In this document: one piece after another, positions 26,021 through 38,330 of the stretch
How the letters are laid out: each line of letters begins with the position of its first letter
Numbering within the stretch: the first letter of the stretch is position 1
Assembly: GCF_028502605.1 (NCBI RefSeq)
Contig: NC_079233.1
Coordinates: 5,394,001 to 5,458,000, forward strand
Source of the DNA: Trichoderma breve
Taxonomy: Eukaryota > Ascomycota > Sordariomycetes > Hypocreales > Hypocreaceae
DNA length: 64,000 bases
Direction: 5' to 3'
Translations under genes and position numbers: made by a program
Notes under the pieces: generated by a model
The model's database searches: none
Told to the model about the DNA's origin: nothing
Seen by the model: only the letters and a program-made list of their open reading frames with translations

Positions 26021-28440
26021 CCTCCCGAGTTACAGGGAGTTGAGCCGATCAAGGGAGCAAATCAAGGCAAGGGATGGAGATGGAGCGGAGGCGGGTGCGT
26101 ATGGAGTAGCAGATTGATGAATATGGATGTGATCAAACAGAGAGTCAGAGAGCAGAGAGCAGAGCAGGTGAAAAATAAAAAAACCAGACACCAGCAGCCA
26201 GCCAGCCAGATAGACAGATAAGGAAACCTTGAACGACACCCGACGGAACAAGCCCAAACTCAAGCAAGATTCGGCGTGTATAGCAGCTGGACGTGCAGTA
26301 ATCCCGACGCAGAGCAGGTCACCAACCCCTGGTCGCGCTGGGCCTTTTTTCGCCGGTATGGTTCGGTTGGGTCAGCCTGACTGCACGGTGACGGTGGAAA
26401 GGCGTGCCACGACTTGTGCTTTTTCCCTAGGCCGTGAATGCGGAGTACGCGGAAAGTACACCGTACCTAAGTGGTACTGTCAACGCCTACAGTGTAAGTG
26501 GGCGGACTGTAGTCGACCGGCTGTACTTGGGATATGACGACGGCTCTCACGGCGTAAGGTCGGGATGCAATTCGAACACGTCGCCAAACACTCGGAAAAG
26601 AGAGAAACAAGACGCTGGAGGCACAGTTTATATGATGAATTTGATGGCTCAAGCAAGGTTCCGCCGACGCCGTGGAAGCTTTGGGGCGGGAGGGCGCTGA
26701 GAGACTCGGCAGGCCGTTCGTACTGGTGCTCGTACGAGTACAGGCAAAACAACGAGTATGTCACTCGTCACCGGTTGGGGTTCCAGGTCAATGTATTTAT
26801 GATCTGGATGCGCGAGTCGTGTGGCCAACAACTTGGGGAGCTTGACCGGATCGATGGGTAGTGTGTGTCGCCCAGGAAGAGCGGTGCGGCCTGTATCTGG
26901 TATTGTTGTCTGGCGGCTCTTGATTGACGGCTTTTGGTCCCCAAACGCAGCGAATGGCGGCCGGAGGCACTCGGTGCGAGACACGAAGGGTGTAAGTCGG
27001 TTGGTTGGTCGGTTCTTGGTCGCTCAAATGGCGCGGTGCATGCACGGCTAAGATAGACAGAAAGTGGCTTGAGGTGAGGTAGGTATCTTCACACGCTACA
27101 TGTACGAGATGGGATTCCCAAGTTGCCAGTGCCGTTTCTTTCTTTCCACAGCGATCTGGGCCTTGCAGAAGTAAAGCACTGTTCAATTTAAACTAAAGAG
27201 TAGAAAGATGAGGGGAGAGAATGCGGGAGAGAGAGTTAGAGAAATAAGAAGAACCGGGAGCGAGCAGAGCATCGACACAGGCCCAAGATGGTTGACGGCA
27301 TGATCACCACGATGTGAATCCACACCTCATCCACGGCATCCTAGCTGGCCTCAGGCCCCTGCAAGCTCGCAGCACTGATCACGGTGCAGCGTGTCAGTAG
27401 CCACAGTGCCACAGGAACAGGGGTTGGCGCTAACGGTTAATTGGACGGCTTCATCCATGGCGGAAGGACTTGAGAGCCTCGGAAGAAACACCTCTGGTGT
27501 TGTATTCACACGCACGGGAGTCAGAAGCGTTGCCTGTCTCGTCTCGACCGCGGCATCCGCGTGCACCCGCTGATAATACCTATCTATAGCACCTATTGGC
27601 AGCATTGACCGAGTCTACTGCGTACTCGTAATAGTGAAAGAGGTATGGACCTGTGCTTCATGTCCGTTTGGCCGCACAGGTGCCCGCTGGAACCTGGCCG
27701 AAGCAGGGAACACAGTGGTGATGATGCACATTAGTACCTACTGGGCAGGCGAATGCTACCACATGTGTGTACGAGCATGCGAGTCGACGACCTTGGTATC
27801 ATCTCTCATCCATCTGCCCTGGTTTTCTTCAGTAGCGGACATCCATCTCTCGACTCGTCGTACAGTGCAAGGGATCCTGCAACGCCAAGTGCTGGCAAGC
27901 TGGGTATGTGGTATGGCACAACCATCTATCCGTGGGGGTTTTTGGCTGCGACTCGGACACGACACGTCCTCGTACCTGATGGAGCACGAGCTACAGGGCC
28001 CGGCTCGGTCAGGACTAAAGCAGTAATGCAGGTCAACGATGATGAATTACCCAGTAGGTCGTAGTCAGACTCAACTCAGCTCAAGCCGGCATCAGACTAG
28101 GTGTAAACGAGTGGTGGCATTACGTATCTCACTAAGGTAACTCCCAGTACGAGTAGTGCGAGGTTCTTTTTCCGCCTCTCCGGAGATCGGAATTTCCTCG
28201 TTCCATTTTGCCTGTTCCGGGCGATTTCGTACCTACAAGTACCTAGCCACAGTAATGCCAAAAGGTTCTGCCGCGTTTCTGAGAGCTGACTAGCACGGTC
28301 TGACTCTTTAAGTGGCAAGGAATCAATCCAATCATACACTCATTCCTGCTGCTGCTCCGAAGCAAGAGATATTAGGTTCGTCTGCCTGGAAAGGCTAGTG
28401 CTCAATTCGACTACGTTGTCGGCAGGTCGGGACCATGAAA
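26021..28440. other. upstream region of sfp1, gene-free
   Basis: No recognisable coding region. A perfect palindrome CTCGTACGAG lies at 26729-26738, and further GTAC-type motifs occur near 27620 and 28150. It probably contains the sfp1 promoter and a long leader. Confidence 0.5.
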
Positions 28441-28480
28441 GTATTCCATAGGCCTATTACGAGTACGTGCTTGGCGTTTT

Positions 28481-28585
28481 GCACAATCACGGAGAACAAC
28501 GCCCGTCGTTACCAGAACCAGTGCCAAGACGCCAGCCACTCGCATTGGATGGGTGACCTAATTTAATCGAATGTCATGTAAGGCA
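28481..28585 (+). pseudogene. possible decayed 5S rRNA copy
   Basis: The segment 28545-28558 (TTGGATGGGTGACC) matches the 3' part of fungal 5S rRNA at 13 of 14 bases. Upstream, in the right order and roughly the right spacing, are GGAGAACAACGCCCGTC near 28491, resembling GGAAAACA...CCCGTCCG, and GCCAAGACGCCAGCC near 28522, resembling GCCACACGCCGGCC. The 5' end (ACATACGACCA) and the 3' end are not recognisable, so the copy would be non-functional. The comparison is with the family consensus as I remember it, not a computed alignment. Confidence 0.35.
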
Positions 28586-31500
28586 TTCATCCTGCCTGCT
28601 TGGCCGGCACTCCGCATTGTTTCGTCTGCAGACGTAGGGGGCCAGGTATCAGCAGTACGAATACCTCAAAATGGCCCGCTCCCGTCCTGTCTATACATGA
28701 AGCACCTTTGCTCTGGCCACACCGACATGGCTGATAATTGAGGCGAAATCCCAAGCCAAACTCACGGACGTCGAGCCGACAATAGCAAGGTGTCGGAGAT
28801 GCTGTTAGCAGTCCATACTAGCCGGTACCTGGGGCTACCTGATGGCAGTGGCATCAACCTGCCCAGCCAGTGGTGGCGCTTTGTAGCCTTGGTCAATACA
28901 CACTAGCATCGACGCTACTCGGGGCCGCGTTAACGCTGAGCCACTACGGAGCGCCGTTGCTGTGTAATGGAGCTTTGCATCAGGACAATCGTAATAGCGA
29001 TTGACCGCCGGATGGCACTCCATTGCCACCTGTAACAGAGGCCGTTATACGGAATACTCCGTGTCAGCTGAGTCTTGTACGTGTTCGGCATGTACCGTAC
29101 ATATTGACATGTGTTAAGTTCTGTACAGTTGTGAGCAGTAGTACGAGCAAACGGACTCGGGAGAAAGAAAGGGCAGATGCAGCAGTCAACTGGAATCAAA
29201 CCAAGGGAAGCAACGAAACTTGAGCTGAGTGAGGTGAGCGAGAGGCCAGTATCTGTCAATACATTAGCACCGAGACAGATGCGCATCTCGGTACCTCATC
29301 TGGGTATAGGCAACGTGATTAAGCCGTATTGGGAATGTCTTCAAATGCTATTGACAACAGGCTAGAAGTCGTCAAGAGCCTTCGCCGCTCTTTCCATGCC
29401 CGTCTTGCGACTTGGCAACAAAACTCCATCCCACATGATCGCCCACTAACCTCCATCTTGCTGCCCTACTTGATCTTTTGTCTCAGCTCCAGCTTGTGCC
29501 ATGCCATCTTCTCTCACCGCTCAGCTGCCTCTCCACACGGCATCTCCAGACAGAAGAACACAGCATAAGAAAGCTCACTGCATCTAGAAACGCGGCACCT
29601 ACAAATAGCAACTATGCAATACGGTGAGCAGTACAGACCAGCTGTCCCGTCTTATATTTTTACCCACCAGCCTCGACTCTCAGCCCAAGCTCCCCAATGA
29701 TGTCAGAGACTACTGCACTCCAGCTCCGTATTCCTCCCCAAGACCTCGACCGCCTGCAACGGCTGCAAGCTGCAGGCACAAAGTCAACGTCGTTGTAGGG
29801 CTTGCCGACAATCTGGTTGGGGTCGGGCTGGACACCGCCAGATCTCGAGTAGCGCCTGTGACCTGCAGCTTAGCCTTGGACCCTTCTCCAGCAGCATGAG
29901 TGGTAACAGGCGTGACGAGCGGTCGATGTGTGAGGCGAGTGTCACGTTGGCAAGCAGAGCCCTGCGCAGAGCCACTCAGAGCTTGACAACAAGTAAAAAG
30001 GGCATGTCCGTGTTTCTCATGCATCACGGAGCTGTATCAGAAAGGCCGCGATTGGCGCCCTCTTGAACAACACATTTTTTGATATTCTACAATTCGCTCA
30101 ACGTCTCATCTCATATTCCTCCGTTCTTGACGCCCCATCCCTACAGGTACGAGCACACAGACAGGCACATTCTCTTACCTACCTACCTATCATAGCCAAA
30201 TGCCTTTGGATCCCCAACAAAGCCCACATGTTCGGCCCCAGTTCAAATAAGATCGCAAAAATTATACTGTACGATACATGGAGCATAGTAATAACCTAGA
30301 ACGGTTCAGGTTCCCTTGTTCGGGCCGTCAGCGCTGCAGCGTCACATTCCGGCTTGTCAAACGCTCGAGAATGCCCCCGAAGGACAAGGATTCCATCGCA
30401 GTCGCGTGCACTATTGCCCTTGAGCAAGCATTTGCGATAGCCGTGGATATCGATCAATGAAGGATACCTGCAGCTCGCCAATTTCAGCTCCAGGCTCGCT
30501 CCGAATGCTACTCTGTAATATCAACTGGACTGAGGGCTACTCGTACCGACACGATTCTGTCGCCCCATTTCCCGAGTTGTCAATTTTGACATCACAAGGC
30601 ACAAGCGGGATCCATCTTGCGGTGGGACATCTCTTGGGTTAAAGTCTAATCCTCGTCGGTTCTGGATGCGCCTCTGCCGCCAAGTGTCCTGAGTCAGAGT
30701 GTGTGCGTGGGTTTGTTGCTATATCCATTACGAGACGCAAACCTTTTTAATACCACGACTAATCAAGGTCTTTTCAGATGCGGCAAAAGACACCCTGAGA
30801 CCTTTTAGCCTCTCGCTTGCCTGCAGGTTCATGTGTGGAGAGGTAGGCTGGCGTTCCATTGAGTGTGTGTAAAAACTCACTCATTGGAATCTGTTTAAAG
30901 CCGCATCTTGGCAGACCGAAATTACAGAGTCCCATCTGATATTGTCACAAAATGAATGAGGAGTAAAAAAATCAGCTAAATTAGAGAAACGGAAGAGGTC
31001 ACATGCGAACGTAGAAGTGCTCCATACAATGTGGGAGTTCTCCTTCTCTTTTTTTCCCTACTTCTCCTCTCTTCTTCCCTTTACTCAAGACCATAATACG
31101 GGATCTTCTGAGTACGCTAGATCTTTGAAACGCACCTTATACCCGCCTAGGCAATGCCTGAGACACACCACTCAGGTTTAAAATAGGTGGAAAACTAGGC
31201 CTTGAGCACTGAGCCAGGAACAAGCCGCCCACATACCGGGCCTAGCCGCTTGAGCTTGGAGAGAATAAGAAGGAGAAAGCTGCGTCAAAACGACCAACAA
31301 TGATTTTTCCTTCTTTTTTCCTGGCATTTCTGTTGGCTGCGCAACCGAAGCCTGTTTTGTGCTGGTGTCATGAGTCCAAGTGGGTGCTGCGGTAGACTTC
31401 GGCATCTCATGGAACAAATGGGGCCCTTCCATGGCTTCGTTAGACAGGGGTCCGGCAGCCACAAATCCGTCGGCCACGAGAGACATTCGCCTTTCGTCCG

Positions 31501-34122
31501 CTTTTTTTCACTGCGCTAGCGGTTGCAAAGCTTTGGTTGGAGATGTTGGACCCTTGATGCATCTCACGGCCATTTGTTCCCACACATGGTGCTGTCGATC
31601 GTCGCTTCAGTATCGCCGACCAACGGAACTCCACCTCGGCTCCTCGCCAAGGTACATGAATAAACACAGGTGTCTGTCTACTCCGTTTAGCCGAAAGTCA
31701 TTAGTATCTACTGGTATATACAGGTGAGTACCTTTCCGTTGCTGTTATTTGGCAATGTGGTAGGTACCTCTGGTTTGGCCAAGTACCTTACTCATAGGTA
31801 TTTTGCCACATTAAGAGCAACAGAGCTCCAATCCATACGAGTATTCGTACTAAGGCCGTGCTTGAGCTACCGGGCTAAGCATCCATTTTTAGCACGAGGA
31901 GTCCGGGAGCACCTCCAAGAGTGTTACTACTGTTGCGCCTGAGCTTGCATCTTGAGTCCGTGCGATGATAGGCTCATGGTTCTGAGGGCGTTGTGTGATC
32001 ATGGCGCTCGGCATGCTCTTCAATGGTGAAAAGAAGGGGGCAATTGTGCCATTTTCTCTGATACATCCTACTACATGTGCCAGCTATGTGTCAACGATAA
32101 TGTGATTAATCCGTAGAAGACATAGCGTACTAGTGTTTGTGTTGGGTCGCCGATACAAGGCCTTTCTAATGATAACACACAACAGGGGGAGTCTGGCAGG
32201 CTATTGGCTCACAGTTTTGCATATTATTCTCGATTTGGCAGGAGATTTTGCTCTTGGTATTGCTATTCACGGTTCGATGGCAGTCTGATTAGCATCGGGG
32301 CTAGTCGCTGAGAGTCTGTCAGAAATTACACGAGGCCAGCGGATCTGCAGATCTCGATTCTTAAGGGTTCTCTGAACAAGGTTATCGCATGCCCCTGCAT
32401 AGGCGGCATTGGCAGGAACCAACGCGTATATGGCTATGTACCAATTACGGAGTACTCTAGTTAGTCTTTTTGTGTCTCGTGTAATTACACCACCCGCACA
32501 CTCATAGAGGTAGGAAGGTACATGAACATTTACATGCAGACATCGACTGCTACTAAGCTGATTCCATTTTATGGTGAGAAAACGGTAGCGCGATCATGAT
32601 TACCAGCTGACCGGCGTGTCTTCATTAACATTACAGTCTCAATGGCAAAAATTACATATAGTGCAATGATGGCCCGAATGCCAGCCACACAGAGGGGCAA
32701 TGTTACGATATATGGGACAGGGGCAACGAGAACCATTATTCACTGAACCATAGGGAATATACAGAGTTGAATTACATATTGAGAACATCGGGGAAAGCCA
32801 ATCAGACTACTATTCTGCACGAGTAGCTACGATCAAGCGAAAGTGACCAACCTGTGGTGCCAAGCAGTCCCCAGTCACCATGAGGATTCCCCCATGCAGA
32901 GACATCGTGGCGAATACTCCGCAGGCTTTACCATACACGTACAAGCAGATCTTTCAGCCCCCTTGCCAAATCACACAGAATTGCCATTAGCCAGATATCC
33001 GATCAGTCAGATCGTCCCCGGAGTGATAGAAGCCGGGGGGCTGCCAGATAAGGGGGAGTGCCACAAAGCTTTCCCTAGCATACCAAGGCGATGCGGCTGA
33101 CACCGGAGGTTCGGCAAGCGTTACCGATCGATAGTGGCATGCATCGCGGCTACAGGATCTGGGGGTAGTGGCAAAGTGGTTGTTGGAGTGGTGTAAGTCG
33201 AGGCTTGAATCTGGGGTCTCCAGGGTAGGAGATCGTAAGCACGTGTGGATGAGTTTTGCGTGTTGTTTTCTGTGACAGATCTGAATTGGACTTGTCTATG
33301 AGATGGAATCAATGTTGCAGGTTGAATTCATTAAATAGAAATCTTTGATAGTGTACACTCTTTGATGTATATGGTGGTCGTCGGAGTCTCTCTTCCTTCT
33401 GACGCAACAGATTCCATTTTTGGCCGCCTCACTAGCGAGCTACTAAGCCTGCATGCATACACGTATTGCAAATATGGAAATCAAAATCACCAACACCCAG
33501 AACAACTCAAATCGACAAACTAAAAAACTAAAATCGTACCACCGGCATGAAACGGAACGCCCCGAGCTTCTAGAAAAGAAAAAGCGGCCCGTTGACGTCG
33601 AGGCAATCGGGGTGGAAGTCGGCATGACAAAACATGCTCAGCTCGTACGATGATGCGCCGCCAAGGCCGTCCCGGCTGCGGCATGACCGCCCCGATTGTA
33701 CGTTACTCGAAGCATTAAGCGCGCCGCTGCTAGGCGGGCCAAGGGGCGCCGTCAGCTATTCTGCGGCGTATAGCATTTTTTTTGGCTAGCAAGGGGAACA
33801 CGTGAGACGAGAGTTTTCGCGGGCGAAACCGCCGCAGGGCCGCGCTTCATGGCGGCTCTTCCTTGAGCCTCGCATGGACGCTCTTTTTTGCCGCGAAATC
33901 GATGCCGCACATGCCGCCGCCGCCGCCCATGGCCGCCATTTGTGTTTTTTTTGCTGGCACAGCTTCGCCGGTTACCTAAGCCGGAGGCGGCCGCCGCGCC
34001 GCAAAGAGACAGCTCTCGGAGCATGTAGGAAATAGGCCAGCAGAAAGACAGAGGCAACGCGAGCTTTCAATTTTGCCTGTCTACGAGAAGCTCTGCGCGT
34101 CATGGACCGGGGAAAATGATTA
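28586..34122. other. gene-free intergenic tract
   Basis: About 5.5 kb with no supported gene. Frames are short and broken. The stretch includes small inverted repeats (29269-29292 and 30854-30889), the 9-mer TACGGAGTA at 32446-32454, and a GC-rich block at about 33660-34030. Confidence 0.5.
30854..30889. repeat. short inverted repeat
   Basis: The arms 30854-30866 and 30877-30889 are complementary at 12 of 13 positions around a 10-nt loop. No transposon ends or coding sequence lie beside it. Confidence 0.6.
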
Positions 34123-34160
34123 ATTCTAATTGGTGCGTAAGATAAGATTCCAATTAGAAT
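34123..34160. promoter_or_regulatory. inverted CCAAT pair enclosing a GATA motif
   Basis: The 11-bp arms ATTCTAATTGG (34123-34133) and CCAATTAGAAT (34150-34160) are perfect inverted repeats, each with a CCAAT box. The 16-nt loop contains GATAAG at 34141-34146. CCAAT boxes bind the Hap2/3/5 complex, a regulator of respiratory genes, and GATAAG binds GATA factors. The site lies about 840 bp before the Rcf2 start. A further CCAAT is at 34474-34478. Function is inferred. Confidence 0.4.
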
Positions 34161-34383
34161 GATTTCATGTGCTTTAATCTTTTTGTTGCATCATCTTGGC
34201 AGGGGAAACAAAAAAAGGGCGCCTTCTTTTGGTGGCCGGACGGAGGCACGGCGAAGACACGGGAATTTCTCGGTGGGGAATTCTCGGTTTCTGTGGCGGG
34301 GCGGCTCGGAAGGGGGAATCAAAGAAATTTTCAGGTTGACATCATGCCGCTAGACGAGGCTTGTGGTGGGATGGACCAGCACT

Positions 34384-34391
34384 ATATTTAC
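34384..34391 (+). promoter_or_regulatory. candidate TATA element for the Rcf2 gene
   Basis: TATATTTA is followed about 35-40 nt later by a long CA-rich leader-like stretch. A second TATA-like run (34901-34910) lies about 90 bp before the start codon, so which one is used is open. Confidence 0.3.
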
Positions 34392-34995
34392 AGGCGCCTC
34401 GCTTCCATCATCTGGGGCTTTTTGCATTGCCATCAGCATCAATACAATCAACACTCGACAACACATAAAACAGCCAATCACATCTTTACATCCTCACTCA
34501 AACAATCAACAAACAAACCAACACAACAACTCAACCACCCAATCTACATTTTTAAATAAAAACCCTCACACGACCATCCTCAAACAGCTCCCCAATACAC
34601 TTCCGAGGAGAACCAACCATCTGCTACCGATCGGCCCATAACTCGCTGCCTCTTGCTGCTTTGGGATCCACCACAGCTTTTCTGACACCACCCCTCTCCC
34701 ATCTGAGTTCCTCTGGGGTATCAAATCTCGCCCGACTACCTAGAACCAGGCTTTTTACTCCTTAAACAGCCCCGACAGCCATCACAGTTACCGCTCGAGC
34801 CGGCCTTAATCAGCCTACTTCAATTGGAGAGATAGCCTTTTCGCGGCCTTTTCGCAACCCCGCTTTCCGCGCAATAGAAACCAAAAGCTCCGAAGCTCGA
34901 GATATATATTCGCTACTGAGCCACATCCCCTCCACTCTAGCTTCCATAGCTATCACCACCGCACTCCCCTACACAACCAACCCCCAACAGTCATC

Positions 34996-35776
34996 ATGAA
35001 GGTCGTCACCAAAGAAGAAGAAGCCGCCCACTACGGCGCTGTCGTCAAGGGAGGACTTATCGGTGGTACTCTTGGTCTTGCCATTGGTGTCTCTGGTGTT
35101 GTCTACGCCTCAAGGCGCTACCCCAGCTTCCGTGGCTTGACACTCCCCTTCCGTACTTTCCTCGTCACATCCACCGCCACCTTTGGAGCCATTGTCCAGG
35201 CTGATCGAGCTGGTATCAAGTTCCAGCAGGGCAAGGACCCCATGAAGACCTACCGCGATGCCTCTCAGCGTGCTCAGGAGGTTATCCGTGAGAACGAGAC
35301 TGCATACGAGCGATTCATGAACTATGGACGCGAGCACCGTTACAGCATTGTCTGCGCTTCATGGCTTGCTAGTTTGGCCGTTGCCTTTGCCATCGTTAGC
35401 CGCGCGCCTATGAGCACCCCCCAGAAGATCGTGCAGGCTCGTGTCTACGCGCAGGGCCTGACTCTTGCTGTGCTCATCGTCTCGGCTGCCTTTGAGATGA
35501 ACGATGCCAAGAACGCAAAGGGCCGCTGGGAGACCGTCATGGTTCTCGACCCCAACGATCCCGAGCACAAGCACCTCATTGAGAAGAGAATCCACCACGA
35601 GGAGTACGAGGGACAAGATTTGTGGATGGGTAAGTTGTTCCCCTCATACTATACAATTAAGCTCCAGAGAGAACTGTTGGCTAACATGAACTCCTTTAGA
35701 TATGGTTGAGGCTGAGGAGAAGAGAATAGCTGCCCGCAAGGCTGAGCAGGAGCGCGAGCAGCAGCAGGCCCAGTAA
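34996..35776 (+). CDS. rcf2: Rcf2-type respiratory supercomplex factor, HIG1 domain
   Basis: Two exons: 34996-35629 and 35700-35776, giving 236 aa. Splicing joins DLWM to DMVEAEEKR. Rcf2 sits in the mitochondrial inner membrane and supports cytochrome c oxidase and its supercomplexes. The start MKVVTKEEEAAHYGAVVKGG is typical. Hydrophobic segments lie near residues 18-37, near 50-70, and as a pair around 120-165. The HIG1 signature is in the C-terminal pair (QARVYAQGLTLAVLI). The C-terminus is charged and Gln-rich. A HIG1 domain alone would also fit Rcf1, but Rcf1 is shorter and begins differently. Upstream CCAAT boxes fit a respiratory gene. Confidence 0.88.
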
Positions 35777-36680
35777 GCAAGCTGCTGAATGCACTTCATT
35801 CTCCCGCCCATGGTCAGCCATTAGCAGCAGATTGCCCGCCTGAGGCTCTGCACTAATGGCGGCATGGCATGCAACCTTTATCCGTCACATCCGGTTGCTT
35901 ATAACCGGGCCCCTTCAAACTCAAAACACCATCCGCATATAAACACATAGACACACACCACTACCACTACTCACACATGTATCAACTCATGGACACTCAC
36001 ACATTTCTCTACAGCAGAAGAAGGTGATTCCACGCACACGCACACAAAAAGACACAAAAACAATTCGAAGCTTCATATTTTTCATCCAATGGGTTTTGAG
36101 GGGAATTTTCGGGATGGGTTTTCGTCACGGGTTATAGAGAAAAGAAAACCACACTCATGAAGACGTACTTGGGCCAATCTTGATGACGGGGTCATTTGGG
36201 ACTGGTTTAATCTTTCATTTTGTCATTTTTCATTTATTAGCATTTACATGATGGGGCGTGTTTGATTCAACTTTGGCATTTCATTTGGGTGGTTGGAATG
36301 AAACAAATTGTACAGGATAATTTCCTTTGCAGTATATATATCTTATATACATATACTTCCCTTTTGTATAACAGAAAACAATATGAGAATGTTTAATCAT
36401 ATGATATCATGAACCAATCTAGATTTTTGACTACTGGCATCATGAAGACTTCTACTTCCACCTCCTATGAGATAAAAACTTGTAATAAAACTGCTGCTGC
36501 TTGCTTCTGTACATTCGGAAAATAGGAAAAATACCAGCCGTATCAGCTTTACTCTCTATGCACACAGATGAAAAAAAATTTCAGAAAAAAGAAAGGTCAA
36601 TAGGTATAGGTATAGAATAGAGTGTCCAACGTTCTTTGCTGTCTCTTCATAATCGCATGGTAGGGGGAAAAAATCCATCA
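35777..36680. other. intergenic between convergent genes
   Basis: The 3' regions of the Rcf2 and Kelch genes. AT-rich with several AATAAA-like tracts on both strands; no gene seen. Confidence 0.6.
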
Positions 36681-38330
36681 TCATACATCAATCGTGAAAT
36701 GGCTGATTTGCGAGTAATACGCGTGGACCGCCAGCTCCAGAAGCATAACGTCGCCAAACACATCGCTGCCGTCGAAGCCGCCCACGACGAGCAGCCTGCT
36801 GTCGTACAGCACGGTGCCGTGGTACCCGCGGCCGCTGGGCGGCAGGCCGTACGCCTTGCGGCGGTCCCACGTCATGGTGACCAGGTTGAGCAGCAGCACG
36901 TCGTTACAGTACTCGTGGCCGTCGTGGCCGCCGATGACGAACAGGTACGAGCCCACAATGGTGGCAGTGTGCGAGAGGCGGCGGAACGTCATGGGGATGT
37001 TGACGAGCTTCCAGATGTGCCTCTCCACGTCGTAGATCCACACGTCGTCGAAGCACTCGCCGCCGTCCGACCCGCCAAAGATGATGAGCTTGCTGCCGAC
37101 CATGTTCGCCGTGTGGTAGCCGCGAGCCTTGGGCCGCCTGTCCCTGGATCCAGGGACCGGCTTCTCGGCACTGGATATCAGCCTCCATGACATTTTGGTC
37201 GTGTCGCTGACGTCGAGCCGCCATATGTCGTTGAGAGCACGCACGCCGTCACCGCCGCCAAAGATGTAGATGCCATTCTTGTACAGACACGCCGTGTGGG
37301 CACGACGTTTTGAGGGCAGCTTGTCTCCCACGATGCGAGGCTTGGACCACCGGAAATTGACGGTATCAAGTACATAGACATCGTTGTAATACGCTGGGCC
37401 ATCACCGCCTCCAAATACCACGAGCTTCTTCCCCACCGCCGTGCAAGTCATGGCTCGGAGGGGCATTGGAATATCTCCCGTCATGTGCGGCACTGACCAG
37501 TAGAAGGAGTCGGCGTCGAGGACATACATGGCATTGAAGCACGTCTTTGCATCACAGCCCCCAAACACGTATACGTTGGAGCCAATGAGCGTCACCGTAT
37601 GAGCTCGCAGGTTCGAGTGTGGTGATCCAGATACCGGGGCTTTAGACCAGTACATGCCAGATGCTGGGGCGGGTTGGACGTCTGGCCCATCGTCGGGTTT
37701 CGGCAAGGGGGGGAAAGTGGTATGTTTGCCGGACACCGGGCGAGAGATGATGGTGCTCGTTTGGCGAGCTGACACTGCGGATGTTGCTCTCGACGATGGA
37801 GTTGCAGCTGGTGCCGCTGCCGGCTTTTGTTCTGCTTCGCCATCGCGAGGGAGGGGAGGGGGATTGTCGGGGACGTTGTTGGAGGAGCTTGTCGGTTTTC
37901 TCTGCCCGGGAGCTGTGGCCGGGCGAGGGGGCGGCGGATGTGAGTGCGTAGCTGAGATTGCCCGTTGGCGAAGAGGCAATTCGGCAGCTCCCTTGCTGCC
38001 GCGTTGTGGCTCGCCTGGTAGATTGCTCCTGGCAGCAAGCTGGCCTGGCGTGTGGCTCCTGGGCAATGGTATTACCGACTCTTCGTCCTCCACTGGCACG
38101 TATCGTGGCTCAACCTCGTCGTATTCACGCCCCTCATACCGGTCTACACCGTCTAAGTCTTCCTCTTCCTCGTCCTCATCGTCATCGTCATCGTCGAACA
38201 TCGGGGGCCGTCTAGTAGCGGAGGGGTCGATGTCAGTCCTTTGGGACCGCGAGGCGTGTCCCGAGCTCAAGGTTGATGACTTGTCAGGAGATCGGGTCGC
38301 ACTAGCAGACGACTGGCCCAGATCCTCCAT
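36681..38330 (-). CDS. Kelch-repeat protein, function unknown
   Basis: Single exon, 549 aa. The first about 225 residues are disordered, with an acidic run (FDDDDDDEDEEEEDLDG) and Pro-rich stretches. Six Kelch blades then fill the C-terminal part, each with the double-glycine turn: VYVFGGCD, LVVFGGGD, IYIFGGGD, LIIFGGSD, LFVIGGHD and LLVVGGFD. A six-bladed beta-propeller usually acts as a protein-binding platform; I cannot assign a partner. No BTB, RING or membrane segment is seen. It differs from the Kelch/BTB gene at 18922, so the two are not recent duplicates. An ACGCGT box lies 85 bp before the start. Confidence 0.88.
   Translation of the reverse strand: MEDLGQSSASATRSPDKSSTLSSGHASRSQRTDIDPSATRRPPMFDDDDDDEDEEEEDLDGVDRYEGREYDEVEPRYVPVEDEESVIPLPRSHTPGQLAARSNLPGEPQRGSKGAAELPLRQRAISATHSHPPPPRPATAPGQRKPTSSSNNVPDNPPPLPRDGEAEQKPAAAPAATPSSRATSAVSARQTSTIISRPVSGKHTTFPPLPKPDDGPDVQPAPASGMYWSKAPVSGSPHSNLRAHTVTLIGSNVYVFGGCDAKTCFNAMYVLDADSFYWSVPHMTGDIPMPLRAMTCTAVGKKLVVFGGGDGPAYYNDVYVLDTVNFRWSKPRIVGDKLPSKRRAHTACLYKNGIYIFGGGDGVRALNDIWRLDVSDTTKMSWRLISSAEKPVPGSRDRRPKARGYHTANMVGSKLIIFGGSDGGECFDDVWIYDVERHIWKLVNIPMTFRRLSHTATIVGSYLFVIGGHDGHEYCNDVLLLNLVTMTWDRRKAYGLPPSGRGYHGTVLYDSRLLVVGGFDGSDVFGDVMLLELAVHAYYSQISHFTIDV

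Noticed and set aside
25423..26052. 209-aa minus-strand frame overlapping sfp1 exon 1
   Set aside because: Another frame of the same GC-rich, low-complexity exon; the chosen frame splices into the zinc fingers.
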